A stretch of DNA of 64,000 nucleotides, taken from contig NZ_CP031727.1 in the NCBI RefSeq assembly GCF_008806955.1, positions 1,116,001 through 1,180,000 of the forward strand, in the 5' to 3' direction. The stretch comes from Cellvibrio sp. KY-YJ-3 (GTDB lineage: Bacteria > Pseudomonadota > Gammaproteobacteria > Pseudomonadales > Cellvibrionaceae). Shown in pieces: positions 51,932 through 61,031 of this stretch; position 1 is the first letter of the stretch, and each line of letters begins with the position of its first letter. The translations under genes and the position numbers were made by a program. The notes below the pieces were generated by a model, which was not told where the DNA came from, ran no database searches, and saw only the letters and a program-made list of their open reading frames with translations.

Positions 51932-53317
51932 ATGAAAATTATTATTCTTGGCGCCGGGCAAGTTGGCGGCAGTTTGGCGGAACACCTGGCGAGCGAAGCC
52001 AACGACATCACCGTGGTGGATACCGACGAGGCGCGACTGCGCGAACTGCGCGACCGGCTCGATATCAGCGTGATCACCGGCGAAGCCTCGCACCCCGACA
52101 TACTCGAACAGGCGGGGTTGGGTGATGCCGATATGCTGGTGGCCGTAACCAGTGACGACGAAATCAATATGATCGCCTGTACGGTTGCCGAACACCTGTT
52201 CCACACGCCCACCAAGATTGCGCGGGTGCGCGCTACCTCCTACCTCACCCAGCAAAAGCTGTTTGATTCGGGCGCCATTCCCATCGATGTATTGATCAGC
52301 CCCGAGCAGTTGGTATCCGAGTATATTTTCCGCCTGATTGAGCAGCCCGGCGCCCTGCAGGTGCTCGACTTTGCCGAGGGCAAGGTGCAATTGGTGGCGG
52401 TTAAGGCTTATCACGGCGGGCCGTTGGTCGGACAAGAGCTGCGCTTTTTGCGCGAACACATGCCCTCGGTGGATACCCGGGTTGCCGCCATTTACCGGCG
52501 CAATCGCGCCATAATGCCCACCGGTACCACGGTGATCGAAGCCGATGACGAAGTGTTTTTTATCGCCGCCAAAGCCGATATTCGCGCAGTGATGAGCGAA
52601 TTGCGCCGCCTTGAACTGGCCTATAAGCGCATCACTATTGCGGGCGGCGGCAATATTGGCCTGCGCCTCGCCAGAATGCTCGAAGGCCGCTACAACGTAC
52701 GGGTTATCGAGTACAACAAAATGCGCTGCATCCGTCTCTCGGAACAGCTGGAGCGGGCGATTGTGATTCAGGGCAGCGCCTCGGACAAAGACCTGCTAAT
52801 GGAGGAGAGCATCGAAGATACCGATGTATTCCTCGCACTCACCAACGACGATGAAGCCAACATCATGTCCTCCATGCTCGCCAAACGCCTTGGCGCACGC
52901 AAGGTGATGACACTGATCAATAACCCCGCCTATGTGGATGTGGTACAAGGTGGCGATATCGACATTGCCATCTCGCCGCAAACCACCACTATCGGCAGCC
53001 TGCTCACCCACGTGCGTCGCGGCGATATAGTGAACGTTCACTCACTGCGCCGCGGGGCGGCTGAGGCGATTGAAATTATCGCCCACGGCGACGCCAAGTC
53101 ATCCAAGGTGGTCGGCAAGGCGCTGGAAGATATAGATCTGCCCGAAGGTGCCAACATAGGTGCGATTGTGCGCCAAGGGCCGGACGGCGACGAAGTGGTT
53201 ATCGCCCACGACGATGTGGTGGTGCAATCCGGCGACCACGTCATAGTGTTTCTGTTGCAAAAGAAACATATTCGCGATGTAGAAAAACTCTTTCAGGTGG
53301 GTTTCAGTTTCTTTTAA
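51932..53317 (+). CDS. trkA: Trk potassium uptake regulator TrkA
   Basis: 461 residues in two repeats, each a Rossmann RCK domain with a TrkA-C domain. The NAD-binding loops are [17 protein letters not shown] at the start and [17 protein letters not shown] at about residue 235. It gates the TrkH/TrkG channel at the inner membrane; no such channel gene is in the window. It ends 42 bases before lpd. Confidence 0.97.
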   Translation: MKIIILGAGQVGGSLAEHLASEANDITVVDTDEARLRELRDRLDISVITGEASHPDILEQAGLGDADMLVAVTSDDEINMIACTVAEHLFHTPTKIARVRATSYLTQQKLFDSGAIPIDVLISPEQLVSEYIFRLIEQPGALQVLDFAEGKVQLVAVKAYHGGPLVGQELRFLREHMPSVDTRVAAIYRRNRAIMPTGTTVIEADDEVFFIAAKADIRAVMSELRRLELAYKRITIAGGGNIGLRLARMLEGRYNVRVIEYNKMRCIRLSEQLERAIVIQGSASDKDLLMEESIEDTDVFLALTNDDEANIMSSMLAKRLGARKVMTLINNPAYVDVVQGGDIDIAISPQTTTIGSLLTHVRRGDIVNVHSLRRGAAEAIEIIAHGDAKSSKVVGKALEDIDLPEGANIGAIVRQGPDGDEVVIAHDDVVVQSGDHVIVFLLQKKHIRDVEKLFQVGFSFF

Positions 53318-53359
53318 GCTCGCCCTCTTACCTATTTCCCTCGTCCAAAGGAGCAGCAC

Positions 53360-54781
53360 ATGACCGCCATTAAAACCCAACTCGTTGTACTCGGCAGCGG
53401 CCCCGGCGGTTATTCCGCCGCCTTCCGTGCCGCTGACCTCGGCCTGGAAGTCACCCTAGTCGAGCGCTATTCCAGCCTCGGCGGGGTGTGTTTGAACGTC
53501 GGCTGTATTCCCTCCAAGGCACTGCTGCATGTCGCTGAGGTGATGAACGAATCGCACCATGTCAGCAACCTCGGCCTGACCATGGGCCCGGTAAGTTATG
53601 ACCTGGACAAGGTGCGCGCCTATAAGGATTCGGTAGTCAGCAAGCTGGTGTCCGGGGTGGGTGCCATGGCCAAAGGCCGCAAGGTGCGGGTGGTAGAAGG
53701 TTATGGCAGTTTTACCGGCGCCAATCAATTACAAGTGGTCAAGGGCGATGAAACTACCCTGATCGACTTCGATCACGCCATTATCGCCGCCGGTTCGCGC
53801 AGCGTAAAACTGCCCTTTATCCCCGAAGATCCCCGCATTTTTGACTCAACTGGAGCCCTCGAGCTGCGTTCGGTTCCGCCGCGCTTGCTGGTGATTGGCG
53901 GCGGCATTATTGGTTTGGAAATGGCCACAGTATACGAAGCCCTGGGCAGTAAAGTGACGGTCGTAGAGTTTGCCGACCAACTGGTGCCCGCCGCCGACAA
54001 AGACCTGATTGCGGTCTATAACAAATACACCAGCGGCAAATTTGAAGTGCTGCTGTCCACCAAAGTGGAAGCCGTAACCGCTAAGCCTGAGGCGATTGAA
54101 GTAGCCTTTAGCGGCGCCAATGCCCCCGCCGAACCCCGTCAGTTTGACGGCGTATTGGTCGCCGTCGGCCGGGTGCCTAACGGTAAATTGATCGGCGCGG
54201 AGAAAGCCGGGGTCAATGTGGATGAGCGCGGGTTTATCGCCGTCAACCAATACCTGCAAACCAATGTGCCGCACATTTATGCGATTGGCGACATCATCGG
54301 CCAACCCATGCTTGCGCACAAAGCCACCCACGAAGGCCATGCCGCCGCCGAAGGTGTTGCCGGTCATCCACACGCCTTTGACCCTATGGCGATTCCCTCC
54401 ATCGCCTACACCAACCCGGAAATCGCCTGGGTCGGCCTGACCGAAAAAGAAGCCAAACAACAGGGGCTGGACTACAAAACCGCCGTTTTCCCTTGGGGCG
54501 CCAGCGGCCGCGCCATAGCTGCCGACCGCAGCGAAGGCAAAACTAAGTTGATTTACGACGCCAAAACCGATCGCCTGCTGGGTGCCGGTTTGGTTGGTGT
54601 GCACGCCGGTGAACTGTTGGGTGAACTGACCCTGGCGCTGGAGTTTGGCGCGAGCGTGGAAGATATCGCCCTCACCATCCACGCCCATCCGACTCTACAC
54701 GAGTCCGTCGGTTTGGCGGCGGAATTGGGTGCAGGCACGATTACGGATTTGCCTAATCCCAAGGCGACACTGAAAAAGTAA
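53360..54781 (+). CDS. lpd: Dihydrolipoamide dehydrogenase
   Basis: 473 residues; the FAD-dependent E3 subunit shared by 2-oxoacid dehydrogenases and the glycine cleavage system. GSGPGGYSAAFRAADLG binds FAD, GGVCLNVGCIPSKALL holds the redox-active cysteine pair, VIGGGIIGLEMATVYEALG binds NAD, and the C-terminal HAHPTLHES holds the active-site His-Glu pair. AAGGAG stands 7 bases before the ATG. No E1 or E2 gene is nearby, so it may be a stand-alone copy. A terminator follows. Confidence 0.96.
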   Translation: MTAIKTQLVVLGSGPGGYSAAFRAADLGLEVTLVERYSSLGGVCLNVGCIPSKALLHVAEVMNESHHVSNLGLTMGPVSYDLDKVRAYKDSVVSKLVSGVGAMAKGRKVRVVEGYGSFTGANQLQVVKGDETTLIDFDHAIIAAGSRSVKLPFIPEDPRIFDSTGALELRSVPPRLLVIGGGIIGLEMATVYEALGSKVTVVEFADQLVPAADKDLIAVYNKYTSGKFEVLLSTKVEAVTAKPEAIEVAFSGANAPAEPRQFDGVLVAVGRVPNGKLIGAEKAGVNVDERGFIAVNQYLQTNVPHIYAIGDIIGQPMLAHKATHEGHAAAEGVAGHPHAFDPMAIPSIAYTNPEIAWVGLTEKEAKQQGLDYKTAVFPWGASGRAIAADRSEGKTKLIYDAKTDRLLGAGLVGVHAGELLGELTLALEFGASVEDIALTIHAHPTLHESVGLAAELGAGTITDLPNPKATLKK

Positions 54782-54800
54782 ATCGGTTGTCTGAGCAACA

Positions 54801-54834
54801 AAAAGGCCGATCAGAGCAATCTGATCGGCCTTTT
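54801..54834. terminator. Bidirectional terminator between lpd and ridA
   Basis: AAAAGGCCGATCAG (54801-54814) and CTGATCGGCCTTTT (54821-54834) form a 14-bp perfect stem with a 6-base loop and T-runs on both strands. It serves lpd and the convergent spoT-ridA transcript. Confidence 0.95.
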
Positions 54835-54854
54835 TATTAAACGGCTGTGATGAG

Positions 54855-55238
54855 TTAGATCACCATAATCCCATCTGCTTCAATCAGTGAAGCACGTGGT
54901 AATTGGTTGATGCCGATAGCGGCTCGCGCCGGGTAGGGTGGTTGGAAATACTGGCCCATGACTTCATTCACGATTGGGAAGTTGGCCAAGTCGGTGAGGT
55001 AGATGTTGAGTTTGACTATGTCTTTCAAACTGCCATCGGCGGCTTCACACACGGCAGCGAGGTTTTTGAAAACCTGATGGGCTTGGGCAGCAAAATCGCC
55101 ATCCACCAATTGCATGGTTTTCGGGTCGAGCGGAATTTGGCCGGAGAGGTAAACGGTGTTGTTGACTTTCACCGCCTGTGAATAAGTACCTATAGCGGCG
55201 GGAGCGTTATCGCTGTGGATAATGGCTTTGTTGGTCAT
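54855..55238 (-). CDS. ridA: RidA-family enamine/imine deaminase
   Basis: 127 residues of the YjgF/RidA trimer-forming family, which hydrolyses reactive 2-aminoacrylate-type enamines from PLP enzymes. [17 protein letters not shown], the Arg in [19 protein letters not shown] that anchors the substrate carboxylate, and its length all fit. It is the last gene of gmk-rpoZ-spoT-ridA, 24 bases after spoT, and ends at a shared terminator. Confidence 0.94.
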   Translation of the reverse strand: MTNKAIIHSDNAPAAIGTYSQAVKVNNTVYLSGQIPLDPKTMQLVDGDFAAQAHQVFKNLAAVCEAADGSLKDIVKLNIYLTDLANFPIVNEVMGQYFQPPYPARAAIGINQLPRASLIEADGIMVI

Positions 55239-55261
55239 GGGGAAACCTTAATGGTGAGTGA

Positions 55262-57376
55262 TTAATTTTTAGAGCGATTCACGCGAATCACAAAACTCAG
55301 GGTGCGGATGCGGCGCATGATGTTGGCGAGATGGATGCGGTTATGTACGCCGATACACAGGTGGATCACGCTGTTGTGAGCGTCGCGCTCGTGCACGTTG
55401 ATGTGCTCAATGCTTGCGCCCTGTTCGGTGATGCGGGTGGCGAGGGTGGCGATAATGCCGCGCTCGCTTTCCACTTCCACGCGCACGTCCACCAAAAACT
55501 CACCGCTGACGGTAGCAGCCCAGTTAACCTGGCTGATTTTATCGGGGTAATTGCGAATCTCGGCGATATTGCGGCAAGTGTCCTGGTGAATCACCAAGCC
55601 TTTACCGGAGCTGACATGGCCGATAATCGGGTCGCCGGGAATCGGGCGACAGCAGCGCGCGAAGCTGATCATCATGCCTTCGGCGGAATCGATGGTAATC
55701 GCCGAGTTAGCAGAGCCGGAGCGCGGCTTGAGTTCGGCATCCGGCTGCAGCAATTTCACCAGCGAATAAACCACTTTGTTGCCCAGGCCTATCTCTTCAT
55801 AGAGTTTATCCATGGACTCCAGTTGCGCGCCGCTCAGCAGTTTTTGCTGCAGCTCCTCGGGCAAATGTTCCAGGTCCAACTGGATTTCGCTCAGGGCGCG
55901 GCTGAGCATGCGTTTGCCCAAGCTGACCGATTGATGATGGCGCTGGTGTTTGAGGTAGTGACGAATCGCTGAACGCGCCTTGGCTGACACTGCAAAATTG
56001 AGCCAGCTGGGATTCGGCTGCGCGCCTTGAGCGGTGATAATCGCCACCTTTTGCCCAGATTGCAGCGGCTGCGACAGTGGCGCCATGCGGTCATTAATGC
56101 GGCAGGCAACGCAGGTATTGCCGACATCGGTATGCACGGCGTAGGCAAAATCGACCGGTGTTGCGCCGGTGGGCAGCTCGACAATTTTGCCTTTGGGAGT
56201 AAATACATAGACCTCGTCGGGAAAGAGGTCGATTTTCACGTTCTCGATGAATTCGAGGGAGTTGCCGGCATTTTTCTGCATTTCCAGCAAACCCTGCACC
56301 CATTGGCGCGCGCGGTTGTGGCTGGCGTTGACGGGTTCGTCACTATTGGATTTGTACAGGAAATGGGCGGCGATACCGCTGTTGGCCATTTCGTCCATTT
56401 CCTTGGTGCGGATTTGTACTTCGATCGGCACCCCGTGCATGCCTACCAGCACAGTATGTAGCGACTGGTAACCATTGGTTTTGGGGATGGCAATGTAATC
56501 CTTGAACTCACTGGTCACCGGCTTGTAAAGGTTGTGCACCACGCCCAGCACGCGGTAGCAGGTGTCTACCGAGTCCACCACTATGCGGAAGGCGTAGACA
56601 TCCATAATCTCTTTAAAGAATTTTTTCTTTTGACGCATCTTTTCGTAGATGCTGAATAAGTGTTTTTCCCGGCCAATCACAATGGCGTTGATACTTTCTT
56701 TTTGCAGGCGTTTTTCAAACGAGGTCTGGATTTGTTCGACTAATTCTTTGCGGTTGCCGCGCGCGGTTTTGAGCGCCGCTTGCAAACGGGTGGCGCGCAG
56801 CGGATACATACAATAGAAGCTGCGATCTTCCAGCTCCAGGCGCACCTCATTCATACCCAAACGGTGGGCAATAGGGGCGTAAATTTCCAGGGTTTCTTTG
56901 GCAATGCGGCGCTTTTTGTCGGGCGGCATAGCGCCCAGGGTACGCATGTTGTGCAAACGGTCAGCGAGCTTGACCAGTATCACGCGCAGGTCATTGGCCA
57001 TGGCCAAGGCCATCTTTTGAAAGTTTTCGGCTTGTTTTTCGGCGTGGGATTCAAATTCGATCTGGGTCAGCTTGGATACGCCGTCCACCAAATCCGCCAC
57101 CGCATCGCCAAATTGGCCGGAGATTGCTTTTTTACTGATGCCGGTATCTTCAATCACGTCGTGCAGCATGGCCGCCATCAGGCTCTGATGATCCATGTGC
57201 ATGGTCGCCAAAATGTCAGCAACCGCGAGAGGGTGTGTTATGTAAGCTTCGCCACTGCGACGTTTTTGGCCGTCGTGGGCTTGTTCGGCATAGAAGTAGG
57301 CGCGCTTCACCAAATTGATTTGGGAAGGTTCCAGATAAGACGATAGCCGGTGGCTTAAAGCCTCTATGGTTTGCAC
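55262..57376 (-). CDS. spoT: Bifunctional (p)ppGpp synthetase/hydrolase
   Basis: 704 residues. The HD hydrolase domain (about 40-190) is intact, with AMLHDVIEDTG, so it can degrade ppGpp. The synthetase domain follows, with KDYIAIPKTNGYQSLHT, then a TGS domain (VYVFTPKGKIVELPTGATP), a Cys-rich FARCCRPIPGDPI helical region and a C-terminal ACT domain (about 625-700). It starts at GTG with GGAG upstream and MQTIEALSHRL; relatives of this length are SpoT and not RelA. It lies after rpoZ, the order conserved in gammaproteobacteria. Confidence 0.97.
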   Translation of the reverse strand: MQTIEALSHRLSSYLEPSQINLVKRAYFYAEQAHDGQKRRSGEAYITHPLAVADILATMHMDHQSLMAAMLHDVIEDTGISKKAISGQFGDAVADLVDGVSKLTQIEFESHAEKQAENFQKMALAMANDLRVILVKLADRLHNMRTLGAMPPDKKRRIAKETLEIYAPIAHRLGMNEVRLELEDRSFYCMYPLRATRLQAALKTARGNRKELVEQIQTSFEKRLQKESINAIVIGREKHLFSIYEKMRQKKKFFKEIMDVYAFRIVVDSVDTCYRVLGVVHNLYKPVTSEFKDYIAIPKTNGYQSLHTVLVGMHGVPIEVQIRTKEMDEMANSGIAAHFLYKSNSDEPVNASHNRARQWVQGLLEMQKNAGNSLEFIENVKIDLFPDEVYVFTPKGKIVELPTGATPVDFAYAVHTDVGNTCVACRINDRMAPLSQPLQSGQKVAIITAQGAQPNPSWLNFAVSAKARSAIRHYLKHQRHHQSVSLGKRMLSRALSEIQLDLEHLPEELQQKLLSGAQLESMDKLYEEIGLGNKVVYSLVKLLQPDAELKPRSGSANSAITIDSAEGMMISFARCCRPIPGDPIIGHVSSGKGLVIHQDTCRNIAEIRNYPDKISQVNWAATVSGEFLVDVRVEVESERGIIATLATRITEQGASIEHINVHERDAHNSVIHLCIGVHNRIHLANIMRRIRTLSFVIRVNRSKN

Positions 57377-57436
57377 GCCCTTCTCCAGACAGAATTGCCG
57401 CTATGGAGTATAGCGGCGACTGGCATGATCAAAATC

Positions 57437-57688
57437 TTAGATATCGTTCTCGTACACGCGCTCGGGTTTTGGCTGTGGCAGCGTGTCTTTCTCCAGCAGA
57501 ATGCTGGCATCGATAAAACCTTCTTCAATTTCGCGCAGGGCGATAACGGTAGGTTTATCGTTTTCGGGTGCTACGTGTGGCTCTTTACCACCGATTGCCA
57601 ATTGACGCGCGCGCTTGCTGCCAACCATAACCAGTTCAAACCGGTTATCAACGTGATCCAAACAATCTTCAACGGTAATACGTGCCAT
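57437..57688 (-). CDS. rpoZ: RNA polymerase omega subunit
   Basis: 83 residues. [20 protein letters not shown] and [14 protein letters not shown] are nearly invariant in the family; the acidic C-terminal tail is typical. Omega helps assemble beta-prime and forms part of one ppGpp site, which suits its position between gmk (GTP pool) and spoT. Confidence 0.97.
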   Translation of the reverse strand: MARITVEDCLDHVDNRFELVMVGSKRARQLAIGGKEPHVAPENDKPTVIALREIEEGFIDASILLEKDTLPQPKPERVYENDI

Positions 57689-57821
57689 AACTTTGTGTGC
57701 TCTACTTGGTGTGATCTATAGGCGCTTGGGGTGGACAGGCAGCTGGGCTGCAGTCCGGTCGGCTATTATGCGTCAGCGGTGGCACCTGTGCCAACCGCAC
57801 TGGGCACATTTAAACCAATAA

Positions 57822-58451
<630 letters not shown>

Positions 58452-58499
58452 TTATAAAAAGGTGGGGCGAAAAAATGATTAGGGTTATGGAGGGAAATT

Positions 58500-58559
58500 A
58501 TGGCACAGCCAGCGGCAACTCACAGCTGCCAAGCGATTCGCTGCACACCGCAGAGGTGA
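58500..58559 (+). CDS. Very short open frame with a strong ribosome site (possible leader peptide)
   Basis: ATG at 58500, 19 codons (MAQPAATHSCQAIRCTPQR) and TGA at 58557-58559. GGAGGG stands 5-6 bases before the ATG, the strongest Shine-Dalgarno site in this stretch. Nothing else supports translation; it could be a leader peptide, a microprotein or chance. It lies between divergent gmk and the small gene at 58639. Confidence 0.25.
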   Translation: MAQPAATHSCQAIRCTPQR

Positions 58560-58638
58560 AAGCGCGTTGTAACAGGCATAAATCCCGCAACAACTGTGGC
58601 ATAGTAATCCACTCTACCACCCATCGCACAGGCGCCCC

Positions 58639-58860
58639 ATGTTACGTCAACTGCTTTCCATCACCCAAACTGCCGAACGCCTGCGTGTGCGCCCTGAATA
58701 TGTGCGTGAGCTGGTTGCCAAGAAGCGGCTTGAGTTTATTCACGGTGAACAGTTGGATGCGGCGCAGGTAGAACAGCTTGCCAAGCTGATGGAAAAATTG
58801 CGCAAAAATGGCATAGCCACATTGGTAGAAATTTGCGCGCAGGATGACAAGCCGGAGTAA
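58639..58860 (+). CDS. Small helix-turn-helix-like protein, unknown function
   Basis: 73 residues: MLRQLLSITQTAERLRVRPE, then YVRELVAKKRLEFIHGEQLDAA. The spacing of a helix, a short turn and a second basic helix followed by a beta-hairpin resembles excisionase or MerR-type small DNA-binding folds (HTH_17), followed by an amphipathic helix (AQVEQLAKLMEKLRKN) that could dimerise. This is a weak inference from pattern only. The ribosome site is poor (AGGCG). Codon use matches its neighbours. No phage gene lies nearby, so an excisionase role is unlikely. Confidence 0.5.
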   Translation: MLRQLLSITQTAERLRVRPEYVRELVAKKRLEFIHGEQLDAAQVEQLAKLMEKLRKNGIATLVEICAQDDKPE

Positions 58861-59082
58861 CGCAAAAAATAGTGAATAAAGTCGATGCCTAATTGCACTT
58901 TGAGCGGCATTGCAAAAGTCTTTCAAGAAACAACGTCATAGTGGCTGTTCTGCCGCAACTCATCCCCTGAAAAAATAATCGCTCCCTGTCGATTTCCCTG
59001 GGGCCCGTTCGACTAGAAAGGAGCGCTCCTTTCTGATTAAACGGAGCGTTACTCTCTATCTTCCCAACTCAGGAGTTTCGCT

Positions 59083-59742
59083 ATGCCTCTGCAACTTTTT
59101 GCCCATCCTTTTTCTTCCTATTGTCAGAAGGTACTGATTGCGCTCTACGAGAACGAGTTGCCATTTCAATTCCGCTTGTTGGGCCCGGATGAACCTGAGA
59201 CGGGGGCGCAGTTTCAGGCCTTGTGGCCGATACGGAGAATGCCGGTGTTGCTGGATAACCGCAGGACGGTGGTTGAGTCGAGCATTATCATCGAGTACTT
59301 GGGACTGTATCATCCGGGTATGGTGCGGTTGCTGCCCGGAACGGTAGACGCGGCGCTGGAGGTGCGAATGATGGATCGTTTTTTCGACAATTATGTGATG
59401 ACACCGATGCAGAAGTTTGTATTCGACAGTCTGCGGCCGGTGGATAAGCGCGATGCTTACGGCGTAGAAGAGGCGCGGGTATTGCTGGAGCGCGCTTATG
59501 CTTGGTTGGATGAGACCTTGGCTGGGCGTACCTGGGCGGCAGGGGAAGCGTTCAGTTTGGCGGATTGTGCGGCGGCTCCGGCATTGTTTTATGCCGATTG
59601 GGTTCACCCCATTGCCGAATCATTCGCGCGGGTACGGGCTTATCGGCAGCGTTTGCTGGCGCGGCCGTCAGTCGCTCGGGTGGTTGACGAAGCGCGGCCG
59701 TATCGGGGTTTGTTTCCGTTGGGCGCGCCGGATCGCGACTGA
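59083..59742 (+). CDS. Glutathione S-transferase-family protein
   Basis: 219 residues. A thioredoxin-fold N-terminal half (MPLQLFAHPFSSYCQKVLIA, then RRMPVLLDNRRTVVESSII with the cis-Pro and the glutathione-binding ES pair) is followed by an all-helical C-terminal half (AGEAFSLADCAAAPALFY). Members conjugate or reduce electrophiles; the substrate is unknown. It has several rare-looking GGG/CGG-rich runs compared with its neighbours, a mild hint of different origin. It converges with the TRAP binding-protein gene, with 33 bases between the stops and no clear terminator. Confidence 0.92.
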   Translation: MPLQLFAHPFSSYCQKVLIALYENELPFQFRLLGPDEPETGAQFQALWPIRRMPVLLDNRRTVVESSIIIEYLGLYHPGMVRLLPGTVDAALEVRMMDRFFDNYVMTPMQKFVFDSLRPVDKRDAYGVEEARVLLERAYAWLDETLAGRTWAAGEAFSLADCAAAPALFYADWVHPIAESFARVRAYRQRLLARPSVARVVDEARPYRGLFPLGAPDRD

Positions 59743-59775
59743 TCCGGTGCTAGCTCGAAAAGAATATCGTCAGGT

Positions 59776-60927
59776 TTACTGCCGCTGTTGTTCGCGCACC
59801 TGATAATAGGTTTGCTCGGAAATTTTTTGATAATCCGCCGAGTCATCCATAAAGGCTTTGTAGGATTCGTAAACCTTTTTGAATTGGGGATCTTTTGCTG
59901 CCTGCTGCGCGTAAACCTCTTGGGAAATTTCGTAAAAGCGTGTTAAAACTTCATCGGGCAATTTGCGAATTTCCACGCCCTGCTGCTCCACCAATTCTTT
60001 TAAGGCGCGGCTGTTGTTGGCGGTGTAGCTGTCAAACATGTCCTGGCTCATGGCGCGCGCGGCGTAAGTGACAATCGCCTGCAAATCTTTGGGTAAATTT
60101 TCAAATGCGGTTTTGTTGATGATTAATTCCATCGACGGGCCCGGTTCATGCCAGCCCGGATAGTAATAATATTTGGCGATCTGCTGGAACCCGAAGGCTA
60201 AATCATTTTCTGGCCCCACCCATTCGGCTGCATCAATTACACCGGTTTGCAAGGCGGTATAAAGTTCGCCGCCGGGAATATTGACTGCCGTGCCGCCTGC
60301 TAAATTAAAAACTTCGCCTGCTAAACCGGGAATACGCATTTTTAAGCCGCGCAAATCTTTCACCGAATTAATTTCGCGATTAAACCAACCGGCCATTTGT
60401 ACACCGGTATTGCCTGCCGGGAATGGAATTAAATTGAAGGGTGCGTAAAGTTCACGCCACAATTCCAAACCACCGCCGTGGTTGATCCAGCCATACAATT
60501 CTTGTGCATTCATACCAAAGGGCACAGAGGTAAAAAATTGTGCGGCGGGCACTTTGCCGCGCCAGAAATAACTGCCTGAGTGGCCCATCTCCACACTGCC
60601 GGATGAGACCGCATCAAACACGCCCATCGCGGGTACTAATTCGTTGGCGCCATAGACATGGATTTGCAAACGCCCGCCCGACATTTCATTAATCACGCGC
60701 GCTACATTTTCCGCGCCCACGCCCAAACCAGGGGTATTTTTCGGCCAGGAGGTGACCATTTTCCAGTGGTAGGTTTGTGTTGATACCGAATCGGAAGCGG
60801 GGTTGTTATGTGTTGTAAGTATTTGGGGTTTGGTTTTTTCCAGCACCAGTGCAGCAAAAACAGCCGCCAATGCGGCGACTAATACAACGATAACCAAGGG
60901 GTACCAATTTATTGTTTTGGTGTTCAT
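59776..60927 (-). CDS. TRAP transporter solute-binding protein, DctP family
   Basis: 383 residues. An uncleaved-looking N-terminal hydrophobic segment (WYPLVIVVLVAALAAVFAAL) is followed by a TRAP-type periplasmic binding protein: VTSWPKNTPGLGVGAENVAR, GAAQFFTSVPFGMNAQE-like and TGVIDAAEWVGPENDLAFGF. The conserved Arg that binds substrate carboxylates should be in LKMRIPGLAG. This mature sequence resembles the subfamily for 2-oxoacids/monocarboxylates, but the substrate is inferred. No DctQ or DctM membrane subunit is adjacent, so it is an orphan. The ATG at 60927 replaces a TTG in frame at 60960. Confidence 0.88.
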   Translation of the reverse strand: MNTKTINWYPLVIVVLVAALAAVFAALVLEKTKPQILTTHNNPASDSVSTQTYHWKMVTSWPKNTPGLGVGAENVARVINEMSGGRLQIHVYGANELVPAMGVFDAVSSGSVEMGHSGSYFWRGKVPAAQFFTSVPFGMNAQELYGWINHGGGLELWRELYAPFNLIPFPAGNTGVQMAGWFNREINSVKDLRGLKMRIPGLAGEVFNLAGGTAVNIPGGELYTALQTGVIDAAEWVGPENDLAFGFQQIAKYYYYPGWHEPGPSMELIINKTAFENLPKDLQAIVTYAARAMSQDMFDSYTANNSRALKELVEQQGVEIRKLPDEVLTRFYEISQEVYAQQAAKDPQFKKVYESYKAFMDDSADYQKISEQTYYQVREQQRQ

Positions 60928-60986
60928 AGCCTTTGTCTTATCCGTGATTGAACAATACAAAATAAATCATTATTTATTATCAACTC

Positions 60987-61013
60987 GCAGGGCGCTTTTG
61001 GGGAGCGCCCTGC
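60987..61013 (-). terminator. GC-rich hairpin downstream of uvrD
   Basis: GCAGGGCGCT (60987-60996) pairs with AGCGCCCTGC (61004-61013), a 10-bp perfect stem with a 7-base loop, 18 bases after the uvrD stop. The minus-strand tail is AT-rich, without a solid T-run, so termination may be incomplete. Confidence 0.55.
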
Positions 61014-61031
61014 CGGTTTTATGTGGCCTGC

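Noticed and set aside
53846-54688. 280-codon minus-strand frame opposite lpd
   Set aside because: Antisense mirror of a clear lpd gene; no ribosome site or recognisable domain.
58475-58771. 98-codon plus-strand frame overlapping the small gene at 58639
   Set aside because: Different frame, Cys- and Arg-rich random-looking sequence; the frame at 58639 looks more like a protein.
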